Under the pieces are notes generated by a model. The model was not told where the DNA came from, ran no database searches, and worked only from the letters and a program-made list of their open reading frames with translations. A stretch of 64,000 bases of DNA, taken from the NCBI RefSeq assembly GCF_001428305.1, contig NZ_LMRZ01000004.1:510446-574445 (forward strand). The letters run 5' to 3'. Made by a program: the position numbers and the translations under genes. Origin of the DNA: Janibacter sp. Soil728. GTDB lineage: Bacteria; Actinomycetota; Actinomycetes; Actinomycetales; Dermatophilaceae. Of the stretch, positions 42,509 through 51,867 are shown piece after piece (positions within the stretch are counted from its first letter, which is position 1; each line of letters opens with the position of its first letter).

Positions 42509-43308
42509 GTCTGGGTGGCGCCGGGACGCACGTGGGGGATGATCATCGGAGTGCCGGACTGCGGGTCGGCGACGACGTCTGCGGCGAGGCCGAAGACGTC
42601 GCGCACGAGCTCGGCCGTAAGGACCGTGGCCGGGTCGCCGTCACCCCGGATCCTCCCCGTGCTCATGACGACCAGACGTGAGGCGAAGCGAGCCGCCTGA
42701 TTGAGGTCGTGCAGCACTGCGACGATCGTGCGGCCCTCGCGGTTGAGCTCGCCGAAGAGCTCGAGCAGCTCGTACTGGTGGGCGATGTCGAGGAAGGTCG
42801 TCGGCTCGTCGAGCAGGATCACCTCGGTGTCCTGCGCGAGCACCATCGCGACCCAGGCGCGCTGTCGCTGCCCGCCGGAGAGTGAGTCGACAGCAGTGTC
42901 AGCGAGATCGGTCAGGTGGGTGCGTTCCAGCGCCGCGGCGATGGCGCTCTCGTCGTCGGGCGACCACTGCCGCAGCAGCGAGTGGTGCGGGTGTCGACCT
43001 CTGGCGACGAGCTCGGCCACCGTGATCCCCTCTGGCGCGACGGCGCTCTGCGGCAGCAGCGAGACCCGCCTGGCAACAGCGCGACCGCGCATCCTGTGCA
43101 CGTCCTCGCCGTCCAGCCGGACCTGCCCGGTCGATGGCGTGTTGACCCGGGCGAGGGTCTTGAGCAGTGTCGACTTGCCGCATCCGTTGGGACCGACGAT
43201 GACCATGAAGTCGCCTTGCCGGACGTCGAGGTCGAGGTCGTGGATGACCGGGTCACCGCCGTAGCCGACGGTGATCTGCTCGGCCGCGAGGGGCGAAGGG
43301 GGTGTCAT
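42496..43308 (-). CDS. Iron-siderophore ABC transporter ATPase (FecE/FepC family)
   Basis: A 270-residue ATPase. Walker A GPNGCGKST (about 39-47), Q-loop LLPQSAVAPEG, signature LSGGQRQRAW, Walker B VILLDEPTTFLDIAHQ (the FLDIAHQ ending is typical of siderophore/B12 ATPases) and H-loop LHDLNQA. ATG 43308 overlaps the permease stop (ATGA) with GGAG six to seven bases upstream; the in-frame ATG at 43320 is less likely. Last gene of the four-gene operon. Confidence 0.93.
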   Translation of the reverse strand: MTPPSPLAAEQITVGYGGDPVIHDLDLDVRQGDFMVIVGPNGCGKSTLLKTLARVNTPSTGQVRLDGEDVHRMRGRAVARRVSLLPQSAVAPEGITVAELVARGRHPHHSLLRQWSPDDESAIAAALERTHLTDLADTAVDSLSGGQRQRAWVAMVLAQDTEVILLDEPTTFLDIAHQYELLELFGELNREGRTIVAVLHDLNQAARFASRLVVMSTGRIRGDGDPATVLTAELVRDVFGLAADVVADPQSGTPMIIPHVRPGATQTASR

Positions 43309-44360
43309 GACTTTCTCCATTCACCGACCAGCAGGACGCCGAGGTAGACGCCGCCGATCGCGAGGGTGAGGATGCCCACGGGCAGCCCGTCGAAGAGCGG
43401 GACCTGCTGGGTGGCCAGGTCGGCCAGGACGAGCAGGAGGGCGCCCGTGACGGCCGACAGGCCGAGCAGAGGTCGGGCGCTGTGGGCCAGCCGGCGGGTG
43501 ATGTGGGGTGCGGTCAGGGCAACGAAGGAGATCGGTCCCGCGACCGCGACGGCGCCGCCGGCAAGCAGGACCGAGAGGAGGACGGCCCAGCGCCGGACGG
43601 CGCCTGCCTCCACGCCGAGGGCGGCCGCGACCTCGGCGCCCATCTCGGTCATCCCCAGGGGCACCGACAGCAGCGCCAAGGGCACCGCGGTCAGGGCGAG
43701 GATGATCCAGATCGTCGCCGCCTGATCCCAGCCGCGCGCATTCAGGCTGCCGTTGATGTAGGCCGCCAGCACCGAGGCCTTGTCCCGGGCCACGACGTAG
43801 ACGACGTACTGGGTGAAGGCGTAGGCCATCGCCGAGACACCGATACCGGCGAGGATCATCCGCATCGGGTTGGACAGGCCGGTCCCGGTGCTCACGGCCA
43901 CCAGCCCCACGGCGAGCGCGGCGCCGGCCACGGAGCCGAGGACGATGGACGTGGCGCTCGGCATGAGCAGGCCGACGAAGGCCGCCCCGGCCCCGGCGCC
44001 GGCGCTCACCCCGATGACATCGGGGCTGCCGAGGGGATTGCGCGTCACCGACTGGAAGAGCGCGCCGGAGGCTCCCAGGGCCGCGCCCGCACCGAGAGCG
44101 ACGACCAGCCGCGGCCCACGCAGGTTGCCCAGGACGAAGTTGGCCTTGCCCTGCGCGTCCCCGCCGAGGACATCGACGATGCTCGCCGGGAGCTCGATGA
44201 CAGGGATGCCCAGGCGACCCAACGACAACGTGGCGAGGACGGCGCCGACGACGAGGGTGAGGAGGACGAGGCCCAGGAGGACCGCCCTTCGCCGCACGGG
44301 CAGCTGCACATGGCGACCCAGGCGAACGACCGGCTCGGAGATGGTCCACGGGGTGCTCAC
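43305..44360 (-). CDS. Iron-siderophore ABC transporter permease (FecCD family), second subunit
   Basis: A 351-residue permease with about ten TM segments of the FecCD/BtuC family. NPLGSPDVIGVSAGAGAGAAF and PISFVALTAPHITRRL (coupling to the ATPase) are the signatures. GTG 44360 overlaps the first permease's stop (GTGA). It should heterodimerise with that protein, as FepD-FepG do. Confidence 0.93.
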   Translation of the reverse strand: MSTPWTISEPVVRLGRHVQLPVRRRAVLLGLVLLTLVVGAVLATLSLGRLGIPVIELPASIVDVLGGDAQGKANFVLGNLRGPRLVVALGAGAALGASGALFQSVTRNPLGSPDVIGVSAGAGAGAAFVGLLMPSATSIVLGSVAGAALAVGLVAVSTGTGLSNPMRMILAGIGVSAMAYAFTQYVVYVVARDKASVLAAYINGSLNARGWDQAATIWIILALTAVPLALLSVPLGMTEMGAEVAAALGVEAGAVRRWAVLLSVLLAGGAVAVAGPISFVALTAPHITRRLAHSARPLLGLSAVTGALLLVLADLATQQVPLFDGLPVGILTLAIGGVYLGVLLVGEWRKS

Positions 44361-45376
44361 GCGGCCCGCTTCCCGAGGCGTCGGACGGCCAGCAGGAGCA
44401 CCGGGGCGCCCACGAACGCGGTCACGACGCCCACCATCAGCTCCTGAGGTCGCAGCACGACCCGACCGATGATGTCCGCCCCGAGCAGGACGATCGGTCC
44501 GACGAGCAGGCAGGTGAGGAGCTGTCGGCGCACGTCGAGACCGACCAGGGAGCGCACGATGTGGGGCACGGCCAGGCCGACGAAGGCGATCGGTCCCACG
44601 GCCGCGGTGGCCGCCGCACAGAGCAGGGTCGCCGCACCGAGTGCCGTGACGCGCAGCAGGGTCGTGTTGACGCCCAGCCCGGTCGCGGTCTCCGAGCCCA
44701 GGGCCAGGGCGTTGAGGCCGCTCGCCGAGAGGAGAGCCAGGACCAGCCCCACGACGAGGAAGGGGCCCACGGACCTCAGGTGGTCGAGGCCGCCGTCGCC
44801 CAGGGAGCCGACGACCCAGAAGCGGTAGCTGTCGAAGTGTTGCGGCATCGACAGGGCGAGCCCTTGGACATAGGCATTGAGCACGGCCGCGACGACCGCG
44901 CCGGCGAGGACGAGGCGCACGAGGCTCGCGCCTGCGCCACCCACGGTGCCGATCGTGTGGACGACGACGGCTGCGATCCCACCGCCGAGCAGGGCCACCC
45001 ACGCCGAGGCGGGCGAGCCCGTGGCGATCCCGAAGAAGGCGCTGGCGGTGACCATCGCGGCAGCCGCGCCGGCATTGATGCCCAGCAGCCCCGGGTCGGC
45101 GAGCGGGTTGGACGTCACCCCTTGCATCAGGGCCCCGGACAGCGCCAGTGCAGCCCCCACCCCGAGGGCCAGGAGGGTGCGCTCGATGCGCGAGTCGAGG
45201 ACCGTCGCCAGGTAGGTGTCGGGGCGCCCGGTGAGCGCGCCGATCACCTCGGGCAGCGAGGTGGATTTCGAGCCGACGGCGAGGGAGAGCAGGCAGACGA
45301 GGGCGAGCACCACGACGCACCCCGCGAGGACCAGGACGGTCCGCGGGGTGCGTCGGGCGGTGGTTCTGCTCGTCAC
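44357..45376 (-). CDS. Iron-siderophore ABC transporter permease (FecCD family), first subunit
   Basis: A 339-residue FecCD-type permease with about ten TM segments. ALMQGVTSNPLADPGLLGINAGAAAA and GPIAFVGLAVPHIVRSL are the family signatures. GTG 45376 lies ten bases after the binding-protein stop. Regulated with the operon by the iron box at 46451-46469. Confidence 0.93.
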   Translation of the reverse strand: MTSRTTARRTPRTVLVLAGCVVVLALVCLLSLAVGSKSTSLPEVIGALTGRPDTYLATVLDSRIERTLLALGVGAALALSGALMQGVTSNPLADPGLLGINAGAAAAMVTASAFFGIATGSPASAWVALLGGGIAAVVVHTIGTVGGAGASLVRLVLAGAVVAAVLNAYVQGLALSMPQHFDSYRFWVVGSLGDGGLDHLRSVGPFLVVGLVLALLSASGLNALALGSETATGLGVNTTLLRVTALGAATLLCAAATAAVGPIAFVGLAVPHIVRSLVGLDVRRQLLTCLLVGPIVLLGADIIGRVVLRPQELMVGVVTAFVGAPVLLLAVRRLGKRAA

Positions 45377-45386
45377 CAGCGCAGGA

Positions 45387-46421
45387 TCACTTCTTGTCGG
45401 CCTTGGCGATGGCCTTGTCGATCATCTCGGGGTAGCGCTCGAGCGTGTACGGCACGGTGAGCGGGTTGATCATCGAGGAGGCCGTGACGAAGGCGTTGTC
45501 GTCGCTGGAGACGACGGCGCCCTGCTTGATCGCCGGGATCGAGGCGTAGAGGTCGTTGTCCAGCGCCTGCTTCTTGGCCTTCGGGTCGCTGTAGAAGGTG
45601 AAGATCAGGTCGCTGTCATTGAGCTTGTCGGCGTTCTCGTACCCGATGACCGCAGAGTCGGTGCCCTCGGTCTCCTTCAGCTTCTTGATGGCCGGGTCGC
45701 TCTTGAGGCCGAGCTTGCGCACGATGTCGGCGCGCTGCTCGGTCGGCAGGAAGACACCGAGGGTGTCGGGCGTGGTGTAGACGTACGAGAAGGAGTAGTC
45801 GGCCCACTCGGGGTGCTTCTTGGCCTCGTCGGCCAGCTGCGTGTCGAGATCGGTGATCAGGCCCTTGGCGGCATCCTGCTCACCCAGTGCCTTGCCGATG
45901 ATCTCGATCTGCTGGTCCCAGTCGATGCTCCACGCCTTGTCCGGGTAGGCGACCGTCGGGGCGATGGCGTCCAGCGCGTCGTACTGCTCCTGGGTGATGC
46001 CCGACCAGGGCGCGAGGATGACGTCGGGGTCGAGCTCGACGATCTTTTCCAGGTCGAGCTCCTCACCGGCGCCGACGAACTGGGGCAGCTTGCCCCCTTC
46101 GTCCGTGACGGCCTCGTGGACCCACGGGGTGTAGCCCGTCTTGTCGGCGGCCCACGCGTACTCCTCCATGCCCACCGGGATGGCGCCCAGGGCGATCGAG
46201 GTCTCGGTCGAACCCTGACCGAGGGTGACGACCTTCTCGGGCTTCTCGGTGATCTCGGCGGTGCCGAGGGTGGACTTGATGCTCACGGGGAAGGCGCCGT
46301 CACCAGAGCCGCCGGATGTCGCAGCGGCATCGGGGGCGTCGGAGCTGCCGCAGGCACTGAGGGCGAGGGCGGCGGTCATGAGGGTGGCGGCACCGGCGGT
46401 GCGCAGGCGGGGCAGGGGCAT
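45387..46421 (-). CDS. Iron-siderophore ABC transporter substrate-binding lipoprotein
   Basis: A 344-residue lipoprotein of the FecB/periplasmic-binding class III fold. The signal ends in the lipobox ALSAC (Cys24). KPEKVVTLGQGSTETSIALG, VELDPDVILAPWSGIT and the long inter-lobe helix are as expected. AGAGG lies seven bases before ATG 46421. First gene of the operon; it captures a ferric siderophore at the outer face of the membrane. Which siderophore is unknown; no biosynthesis genes are in the window, so a xenosiderophore is possible. Confidence 0.92.
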   Translation of the reverse strand: MPLPRLRTAGAATLMTAALALSACGSSDAPDAAATSGGSGDGAFPVSIKSTLGTAEITEKPEKVVTLGQGSTETSIALGAIPVGMEEYAWAADKTGYTPWVHEAVTDEGGKLPQFVGAGEELDLEKIVELDPDVILAPWSGITQEQYDALDAIAPTVAYPDKAWSIDWDQQIEIIGKALGEQDAAKGLITDLDTQLADEAKKHPEWADYSFSYVYTTPDTLGVFLPTEQRADIVRKLGLKSDPAIKKLKETEGTDSAVIGYENADKLNDSDLIFTFYSDPKAKKQALDNDLYASIPAIKQGAVVSSDDNAFVTASSMINPLTVPYTLERYPEMIDKAIAKADKK

Positions 46422-46450
46422 AGCGGAACCTCTGGTCGATCGATGGATGG

Positions 46451-46469
46451 TTAGGCGAGGCTAACCTAC
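46451..46469. promoter_or_regulatory. DtxR/IdeR-type iron box for the siderophore operon
   Basis: TTAGGCGAGGCTAACCTAC matches 16 of 19 positions of the DtxR/IdeR consensus TTAGGTTAGGCTAACCTAA. It is 30 bases upstream of the binding-protein start. Confidence 0.88.
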
Positions 46470-46477
46470 TACTTCCA

Positions 46478-47026
46478 TCAGTCGTGACGATGCACCCGGT
46501 GTCCGTCCCGGTCGAAGATCATGATCACCTCGGCCGGCCCGCCGGTGGCGACGAAGGAGTGTGGGGTCATCGTCTCGAACTCGGCGGCCTCTCCCGTCTC
46601 GACCATGACGACCCGGTCGCCGAGGAAGAGCTGGACGCGGCCCTCGAGGACGAAGAACCAGTCGTGCCCGGGGTGGACCTGCTGCTCGGGCCTGCGGCTA
46701 CTCGGCTCCAGACGCACCTTCATCGCGGTCGTGGTGCCCGTGGCCTTGGTGAGCATCCAGGTGGTGCGACCCTCCTCGCGCGTCGGTGTCGGGCGGATGA
46801 CGACGTCCTCGTCGATGTCCTCGGCGAGCAGGGTCTCGACGTCCGTGCGCAGGGCCCGGGCCAGCGGCAGGAGCACGTCCAGGCTGATGGCCCGCTTGCC
46901 GGTCTCGATGCGGCTGATCGTCGACGGGCTGAGGTGGGAGCGCCCGGCCAGGTCGTCGAGGGAGAGCGACTGCGCCCGTCGCAGGCCACGCAGGCGGGTG
47001 CGGACGGTCTGCTCGATCTCGCTCAT
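46478..47026 (-). CDS. XRE-family regulator with C-terminal cupin domain
   Basis: A 182-residue regulator. Residues about 9-66 are the helix-turn-helix (LRGLRRAQSLSLDDLAGRSH then LSPSTISRIETGKRAISLD). Residues 100-180 are a cupin (HPGHDWFFVLEGRVQLFLGDR, ETMTPHSFVATGGP) that likely binds a small effector. It is divergent from the oxidoreductase-methyltransferase gene, with an 8-bp-arm inverted repeat between them, so it probably represses both. Confidence 0.9.
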   Translation of the reverse strand: MSEIEQTVRTRLRGLRRAQSLSLDDLAGRSHLSPSTISRIETGKRAISLDVLLPLARALRTDVETLLAEDIDEDVVIRPTPTREEGRTTWMLTKATGTTTAMKVRLEPSSRRPEQQVHPGHDWFFVLEGRVQLFLGDRVVMVETGEAAEFETMTPHSFVATGGPAEVIMIFDRDGHRVHRHD

Positions 47027-47064
47027 GGGTCCTCCGTGCGGTCAGGGCACCGCGGTGTTTGCGA

Positions 47065-47088
47065 ATAGTGCAAGGAAGTATGCACTAT
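47065..47088. promoter_or_regulatory. Operator between the XRE-cupin and oxidoreductase-methyltransferase genes
   Basis: ATAGTGCA (47065-47072) and TGCACTAT (47081-47088) form a perfect 8-bp inverted repeat with an 8-base spacer, 38 bases upstream of the XRE start and 26 upstream of the divergent start. Confidence 0.75.
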
Positions 47089-47114
47089 ACGCCAGATCGA
47101 TCTACGGTGAAGTC

Positions 47115-48713
47115 ATGAGCACCCACCACCACAGCACCCCGTCCGTCATCGAGCGTCACGTCGACGTGGCCGTTGTCGGCGGCTCCGCCGCCGGCCTCGC
47201 CGCGACCCTGCAGCTCTCCCGGCAGCGCCGGTCCGTGATCGTCATCGACTCCGGTGAGCCGCGCAATGCCCCTGCCGACCAGATGCACAGCTACCTCGGC
47301 CACGAGGGGCGCTCGCCCGCCGACTTCCTGCGGATCGGGCGCGAGGAGGTGCGCTCCTACGGCGCCGAGGTCCTCACCGGCCGGGCCAGCGCCGTCACAC
47401 GTGAGGATGGCGGCTTCCGCATCGAGCTCAGCGGCGGCCACGTCGTGCACGCCCGCCGCGTCATCGCCGCGACCGGCCTGACCGACGAGCTGCCCGATGT
47501 GCCCGGGCTGGCGCAGCACTGGGGCGGCGCGGTCATCCACTGCCCCTTCTGCCACGGCTACGAGGCCCGCGACCAACGGATCGTCTCGCTCGTGACCTCG
47601 CCCATGGGGCTGCACCCGATCCCGTTGCTCCGTCAGCTCACCGACGACCTCACCGTGATCGTGCACGACGGCGTCGCGGCCGACGAGCCGCAGCTGCAGA
47701 CTCTCCGGGATGCCGGGGTGCGCGTCGTCGTGGCCCGGGCCGCCGAGGTCGTCAGCGACGAGGGCGGGGCGCTGCGCGGCATCCGGCTCGAGGACGGCAG
47801 CCTGGTCGATGCCGACACCATCCTCATCGGGACCCGCCTGCACGCCCGGGTCGCCCCCTTCGTCGGGGTGGGTCTGGTCGCCAGCGACCACCCGAGCGGG
47901 GTCGCCACGTACGTCGAGGCCGACCCGATGACCGGCGCGACCGCCATCGCCGGGGTCTACGCCGCGGGGAGCATCGCGGAGCCCATGCTCCAGGTCCTGC
48001 CGACCGCCGCCGCCGGCTCCAGGGTGGGCAGCATGGTCAGCTTCGACCTGGCCCACGAGGACCTGGAGGCCGCGGCCCGGCCCAGCGCCCACGCGGCGGA
48101 CTGGGACGGGCGCTACTCCGGCGACCTGCAGTGGAGTGGCAACCCCAACGGGTCGCTCGTCGCCGAGGTCGAGGGTCTGACGCCCGGCTCCGCCCTCGAC
48201 GTCGGTGCCGGCGAAGGGGGCGACGCCGTCTGGCTGGCGCAGCAAGGCTGGCAGGTGACGGCCAGCGACATCTCCACCCTCGCGTTGGAGCGGGTCGGTG
48301 CGGCCGCTCGCGACCGCGGGCTCGAGATCGCGCTGCGGCAGGCCGACGCCAACGCCTGCGACCCCTTCGGCGGCGTGCAGCACGACCTGGTCACCGCGGC
48401 CTACGCCTCCTTCCCACGCACCCCGGACGGGCGCGGTGTGGCCAACGTGCTCGACGCCGTCGCACCGGGCGGTCGCCTCGTGGTCATCAACCACGACACG
48501 CAGGACATGGACGCGGCCGCCGACCGGGGCGACGTCGAGCAGACCCGGCCCTTCGACCACAAGGCCTTCGTCCGCACCGAGGAGCTGGTGGCAGCCATCG
48601 TCGAGCGGCCGGGCTGGACCATCGAGGTCGACGATCGTCGGGAGCGCCCGGCCGGCGCGGCCTCCACCCAGCACGTGCACGACGTCGTCCTGCATGCGCG
48701 GCGGACGGTGTGA
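47115..48713 (+). CDS. Thioredoxin-reductase-like FAD oxidoreductase fused to a SAM methyltransferase
   Basis: A 532-residue two-domain protein. Residues 1-315 are a TrxB-like flavoprotein: FAD-binding VAVVGGSAAGLAATLQLSRQ (about 17-36), redox-active HCPFCHGYE with the CxxC near 143-146, and the C-terminal FAD block IAGVYAAGSI. Residues about 325-532 are a class I methyltransferase: motif I ALDVGAGEGGDAVWLAQQG, then TASDIS and a PGGRLVVINHD strand. This fused architecture is known in actinobacteria but its reaction is not established; selenium, tellurium or thiol methylation have been suggested by analogy with TehB-like domains. GGTGAAG precedes the ATG. Regulated by the divergent XRE-cupin protein. 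Confidence 0.9.
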   Translation: MSTHHHSTPSVIERHVDVAVVGGSAAGLAATLQLSRQRRSVIVIDSGEPRNAPADQMHSYLGHEGRSPADFLRIGREEVRSYGAEVLTGRASAVTREDGGFRIELSGGHVVHARRVIAATGLTDELPDVPGLAQHWGGAVIHCPFCHGYEARDQRIVSLVTSPMGLHPIPLLRQLTDDLTVIVHDGVAADEPQLQTLRDAGVRVVVARAAEVVSDEGGALRGIRLEDGSLVDADTILIGTRLHARVAPFVGVGLVASDHPSGVATYVEADPMTGATAIAGVYAAGSIAEPMLQVLPTAAAGSRVGSMVSFDLAHEDLEAAARPSAHAADWDGRYSGDLQWSGNPNGSLVAEVEGLTPGSALDVGAGEGGDAVWLAQQGWQVTASDISTLALERVGAAARDRGLEIALRQADANACDPFGGVQHDLVTAAYASFPRTPDGRGVANVLDAVAPGGRLVVINHDTQDMDAAADRGDVEQTRPFDHKAFVRTEELVAAIVERPGWTIEVDDRRERPAGAASTQHVHDVVLHARRTV

Positions 48714-48732
48714 CGATGGGACAATCGCCCGT

Positions 48733-50175
48733 ATGAGTCCCGCCCCCGATGCCGCCCAGCGGCAGGCCACCGCCGATCTCGAGCTGCGCAAGCGGATGCG
48801 TCAGGTCGAGGACAACATCCTCGAGCGCGCGCCCGAGCACGACCTGGAGCCCAGCCTCGACCGCATCCGTGCGGTCATGGACCTGCTCGGCGAGCCGCAG
48901 CGCACCTTCCCCGTCATCCACGTCACGGGGACCAACGGCAAGACGTCCACGGCACGGATCATCGAGTCGATCCTGCGCGAGTCGGGCCTGAAGACCGGGC
49001 GGTTCACCTCCCCGCACCTGCAGGACATCCGCGAGCGGATCACCATCGGCGGCGAGCTGATCACCCGCGAGGCCTTCCTCGACGCGTGGGCGGACATCGC
49101 CCCCTTCGTCGACGCGGTCGACACCCGCTCGGCGTCCGAGGACGGCCCGCGGATGACCTACTTCGAGGTGCTCGTCGCGCTCGCCTACGCCGCCTTCGCC
49201 GACGCGCCGGTGGACGTCGCGATCGTCGAGGTCGGCATGGGCGGCTCGTGGGACGCCACCAATGTCGTCGAGGCCGACGTCGCGGTCATCACGCCGATCG
49301 GCATCGACCACCAGCACTTCCTCGGCGACACGGTCGAGGAGATCGCCACCGAGAAGTCCGGGATCATCCACCCCGACGCCATCGCCGTGAGCGCACCCCA
49401 GGACCAGGAGGTCCTCGACATCCTGCGCGAGCGGGCCGAGGAGGTCGGCGCCCAGCTCAAGGTGGAGGGCGTCGACTTCGGCGTGCTCACCCGCGAGGTG
49501 GCCGTCGGCGGTCAGCTGATCTCCTTGCGGGGCATCGCCGGCGAGCACCCGGACCTGCTGCTCAACCTGCACGGCGCCCACCAGGCGAGCAATGCCGCGC
49601 TCGCGGTCGCTGCCGTCGAGGCCTTCATCGGCGGGGGAGAGCAACCCCTCGCCGAGGAGGTCCTCGCCGCCGGACTGGCCTCGGCCACCTCCCCGGGACG
49701 TCTGGAGATCGTGCGCCGCAGCCCCACCGTCATCCTCGACGCGGCCCACAACCCGCACGGTGCAGCGGTCCTCGCCGAGGCGCTCGGGGACTCCTTCACC
49801 TTCAGCCACCTCGTCGGTGTGGTCTCGATCTTCAAGGACAAGGACGTCGTCGGCATCCTCGAGGCGCTCGAGCCCGCCCTCGACGAGGTCGTCGTCACCC
49901 GCTCCACCTCGCCGCGCGCGATGCGCCCGGACCGTCTCGGTGAGATCGCCGCCGAGGTCTTCGGCGACCACCGCGTCACCGTCATCGCCGAGCTGCCCGA
50001 CGCGCTGGACCATGCGGCCCAGCTGGCGGACGAAGGGGGAGTCGCCGGTGGTGTCGTCGCGACCGGCTCGATCGTCACCGTCGCCGAGGTGCGCCTGCTC
50101 CTGGGCGTCACCGACGTCGAGCAGCCCACGCGGCGTCCCCTCGAGGTGCCCGTCGAGGTCGAGGACGAGGACTGA
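48733..50175 (+). CDS. folC: Folylpolyglutamate synthase/dihydrofolate synthase
   Basis: Mur-ligase-type ATP-dependent enzyme that adds glutamate to folates. It is 480 residues. The P-loop is VTGTNGKTSTAR (about 64-75), the folate loop GRFTSPHLQDIRERI follows, VEVGMGGSWDATNV is the family's metal-binding strand, and LDAAHNPHG begins the C-terminal ligase domain. An N-terminal helix of about 40 residues (RKRMRQVEDNILERAPEH) is characteristic of actinobacteria. A DUF4233 gene follows 16 bases later, a common pairing. Confidence 0.95.
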   Translation: MSPAPDAAQRQATADLELRKRMRQVEDNILERAPEHDLEPSLDRIRAVMDLLGEPQRTFPVIHVTGTNGKTSTARIIESILRESGLKTGRFTSPHLQDIRERITIGGELITREAFLDAWADIAPFVDAVDTRSASEDGPRMTYFEVLVALAYAAFADAPVDVAIVEVGMGGSWDATNVVEADVAVITPIGIDHQHFLGDTVEEIATEKSGIIHPDAIAVSAPQDQEVLDILRERAEEVGAQLKVEGVDFGVLTREVAVGGQLISLRGIAGEHPDLLLNLHGAHQASNAALAVAAVEAFIGGGEQPLAEEVLAAGLASATSPGRLEIVRRSPTVILDAAHNPHGAAVLAEALGDSFTFSHLVGVVSIFKDKDVVGILEALEPALDEVVVTRSTSPRAMRPDRLGEIAAEVFGDHRVTVIAELPDALDHAAQLADEGGVAGGVVATGSIVTVAEVRLLLGVTDVEQPTRRPLEVPVEVEDED

Positions 50176-50191
50176 CCTACCCTTGACCCCC

Positions 50192-50587
50192 GTGACTCCA
50201 CAGACCCGCCCGCGCCCCCAGGGCAAGTTCATGTGGCGGATGCTCGCCACCGTCCTCGGTGGCCAGGGGCTGGTCATCTTCTTCGGTGCCCTGACCAGCC
50301 GAGGGCTCCACCCGGACCAGGGTGCAGTGGTCGCGGGACTGACCCCCTTCGTCCTGCTGTGCATCCTGGCGGTCCTCGCGATCGTCGCTGCCGGACTCAT
50401 GCGTCGCCCCTTCGGCCCGGCGCTCGGATGGGTCGTTCAGGTTCTTTCCATCTTGTCCGGGTTCTTCGTCGGCATGATGTTCGTCGTCGGCCTCGTCTTC
50501 GCCCTGCTCTACGGCTACTGCCAGCGAGTCGGTCGACGTGTCGATCGTGAACAGGCCGCCCGCGCCATGACCCAGCAGGAGAACTGA
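50192..50587 (+). CDS. DUF4233 membrane protein
   Basis: A 131-residue protein with three to four hydrophobic segments ([60 protein letters not shown]), matching DUF4233, almost always encoded directly after folC in actinobacteria. Function unknown. The start is GTG 50192, 16 bases after folC; uppP follows after two bases. Confidence 0.82.
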   Translation: MTPQTRPRPQGKFMWRMLATVLGGQGLVIFFGALTSRGLHPDQGAVVAGLTPFVLLCILAVLAIVAAGLMRRPFGPALGWVVQVLSILSGFFVGMMFVVGLVFALLYGYCQRVGRRVDREQAARAMTQQEN

Positions 50588-50589
50588 CC

Positions 50590-51417
50590 TTGGACCTCAT
50601 CACCGCCGCGATCCTCGGACTCGTCCAGGGACTCACCGAGTTCCTCCCCGTGAGCTCCAGCGCGCACGTCTCGATCGTCGGCCAGCTGCTCGGCCAGGGT
50701 GACCCCGGCGCCGCCTTCACCGCCATCACCCAGCTCGGGACCGAGGCCGCGGTCGTCATCTACTTCTGGCGCGACATCACCACGATCATCCGCAAGTGGT
50801 TCCTCGCGCTCGCGGGCAAGGTCGCCAAGGACGACCCCGACGTGCGCATGGGCTGGCTGGTCATCATCGGCACCATCCCCATCGGCCTGCTCGGCGTCCT
50901 GTTCCAGGACCAGATCGAGACCTCGCTGCGCAGCCTGTGGATCACCGCGACCATGCTGCTCGTCTTCGCGATCGTGATCATGGTCGCCGAGCGGGTCGGC
51001 ACGCAGCGCCGTGAGCTGACCGACCTGACGTGGAAGCACGGCATCTTCTACGGCCTGTGGCAGGCCCTGGCGCTCATCCCGGGCGTCTCCCGCAGCGGCG
51101 GCACCATCGCCGGTGGTCTCTTCATGGGCTACACCCGTGTGACGGCCGCCCGCTACAGCTTCCTGCTCGCCATCCCTGCCGTCATCGCCTCGGGCGGCCT
51201 GCAGGTCGTCAAGATCGCCGGTGGCGAGGGCACGGGGGAGACCGGCTGGGGGCCGATCATCGTCGCGACCGTCATCGCCTTCCTCGTCGGCTACGCGGTC
51301 ATCGCGTGGTTCATGCGGTACATCACGACGCACACCTTCACCCCCTTCATGATCTACCGGATCCTGCTGGCACTCGGCCTCTTCGCCCTGCTGGGTACGG
51401 GCACGATCGCCGCGTGA
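50590..51417 (+). CDS. uppP: Undecaprenyl-diphosphatase UppP/BacA
   Basis: Recycles the undecaprenyl lipid carrier for cell-wall synthesis and gives bacitracin tolerance. It is 275 residues from TTG 50590. The catalytic [17 protein letters not shown] (residues 10-26) and second motif PGVSRSGGT (about 167-175) are intact, and there are seven to eight TM segments. It lies in a run folC-DUF4233-uppP-ndk-mreB with tiny gaps, so supply of lipid carrier may be co-expressed with the elongation machinery. Confidence 0.93.
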   Translation: MDLITAAILGLVQGLTEFLPVSSSAHVSIVGQLLGQGDPGAAFTAITQLGTEAAVVIYFWRDITTIIRKWFLALAGKVAKDDPDVRMGWLVIIGTIPIGLLGVLFQDQIETSLRSLWITATMLLVFAIVIMVAERVGTQRRELTDLTWKHGIFYGLWQALALIPGVSRSGGTIAGGLFMGYTRVTAARYSFLLAIPAVIASGGLQVVKIAGGEGTGETGWGPIIVATVIAFLVGYAVIAWFMRYITTHTFTPFMIYRILLALGLFALLGTGTIAA

Positions 51418-51431
51418 CTACGCTGGGCCCC

Positions 51432-51866
51432 GTGACCGAGACTGCGCAGACCGAACGTTCCCTCATCCTCGTCAAGCCCGACGGCTTCCGTCGTGGGCTC
51501 ACCGGCGAGGTGATCCGCCGGATCGAGGCGAAGGGGTACACCCTCGCCGCCCTGTCCGTCCTCACCCCGACCCGTGAGCAGCTGGCAGCGCACTACGCCG
51601 AGCACGAGGGCAAGCCCTTCTACGAGCCGCTCCTGGACTTCATGGCCTCCGGCCCCGTCGCGGCCGTCGTCATCGAGGGCCAGGAGTGCATCAAGGGCTT
51701 CCGCTCCCTCGCCGGCGCGACCAAGCCGACCGAGGCCGCCCCCGGCACCATCCGTGGTGACCTCGGGCGCAAGTGGGCCGGCACCGTGGACGAGAACATC
51801 GTCCACGGCTCTGACTCCCCGGAGTCCGCTGCCCGCGAGATCGGCATCTGGTTCCCGAGCCTCTGA
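51432..51866 (+). CDS. ndk: Nucleoside diphosphate kinase
   Basis: Equilibrates nucleoside di- and triphosphates through a phosphohistidine. It is 144 residues from GTG 51432. RSLILVKPDGFRRGL, GATKPTEAAPGTIRGD and the active-site ENIVHGSDSPESA (His about 118) are all intact. mreB starts within two bases of its stop. Confidence 0.96.
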   Translation: MTETAQTERSLILVKPDGFRRGLTGEVIRRIEAKGYTLAALSVLTPTREQLAAHYAEHEGKPFYEPLLDFMASGPVAAVVIEGQECIKGFRSLAGATKPTEAAPGTIRGDLGRKWAGTVDENIVHGSDSPESAAREIGIWFPSL

Positions 51867-51867
51867 C

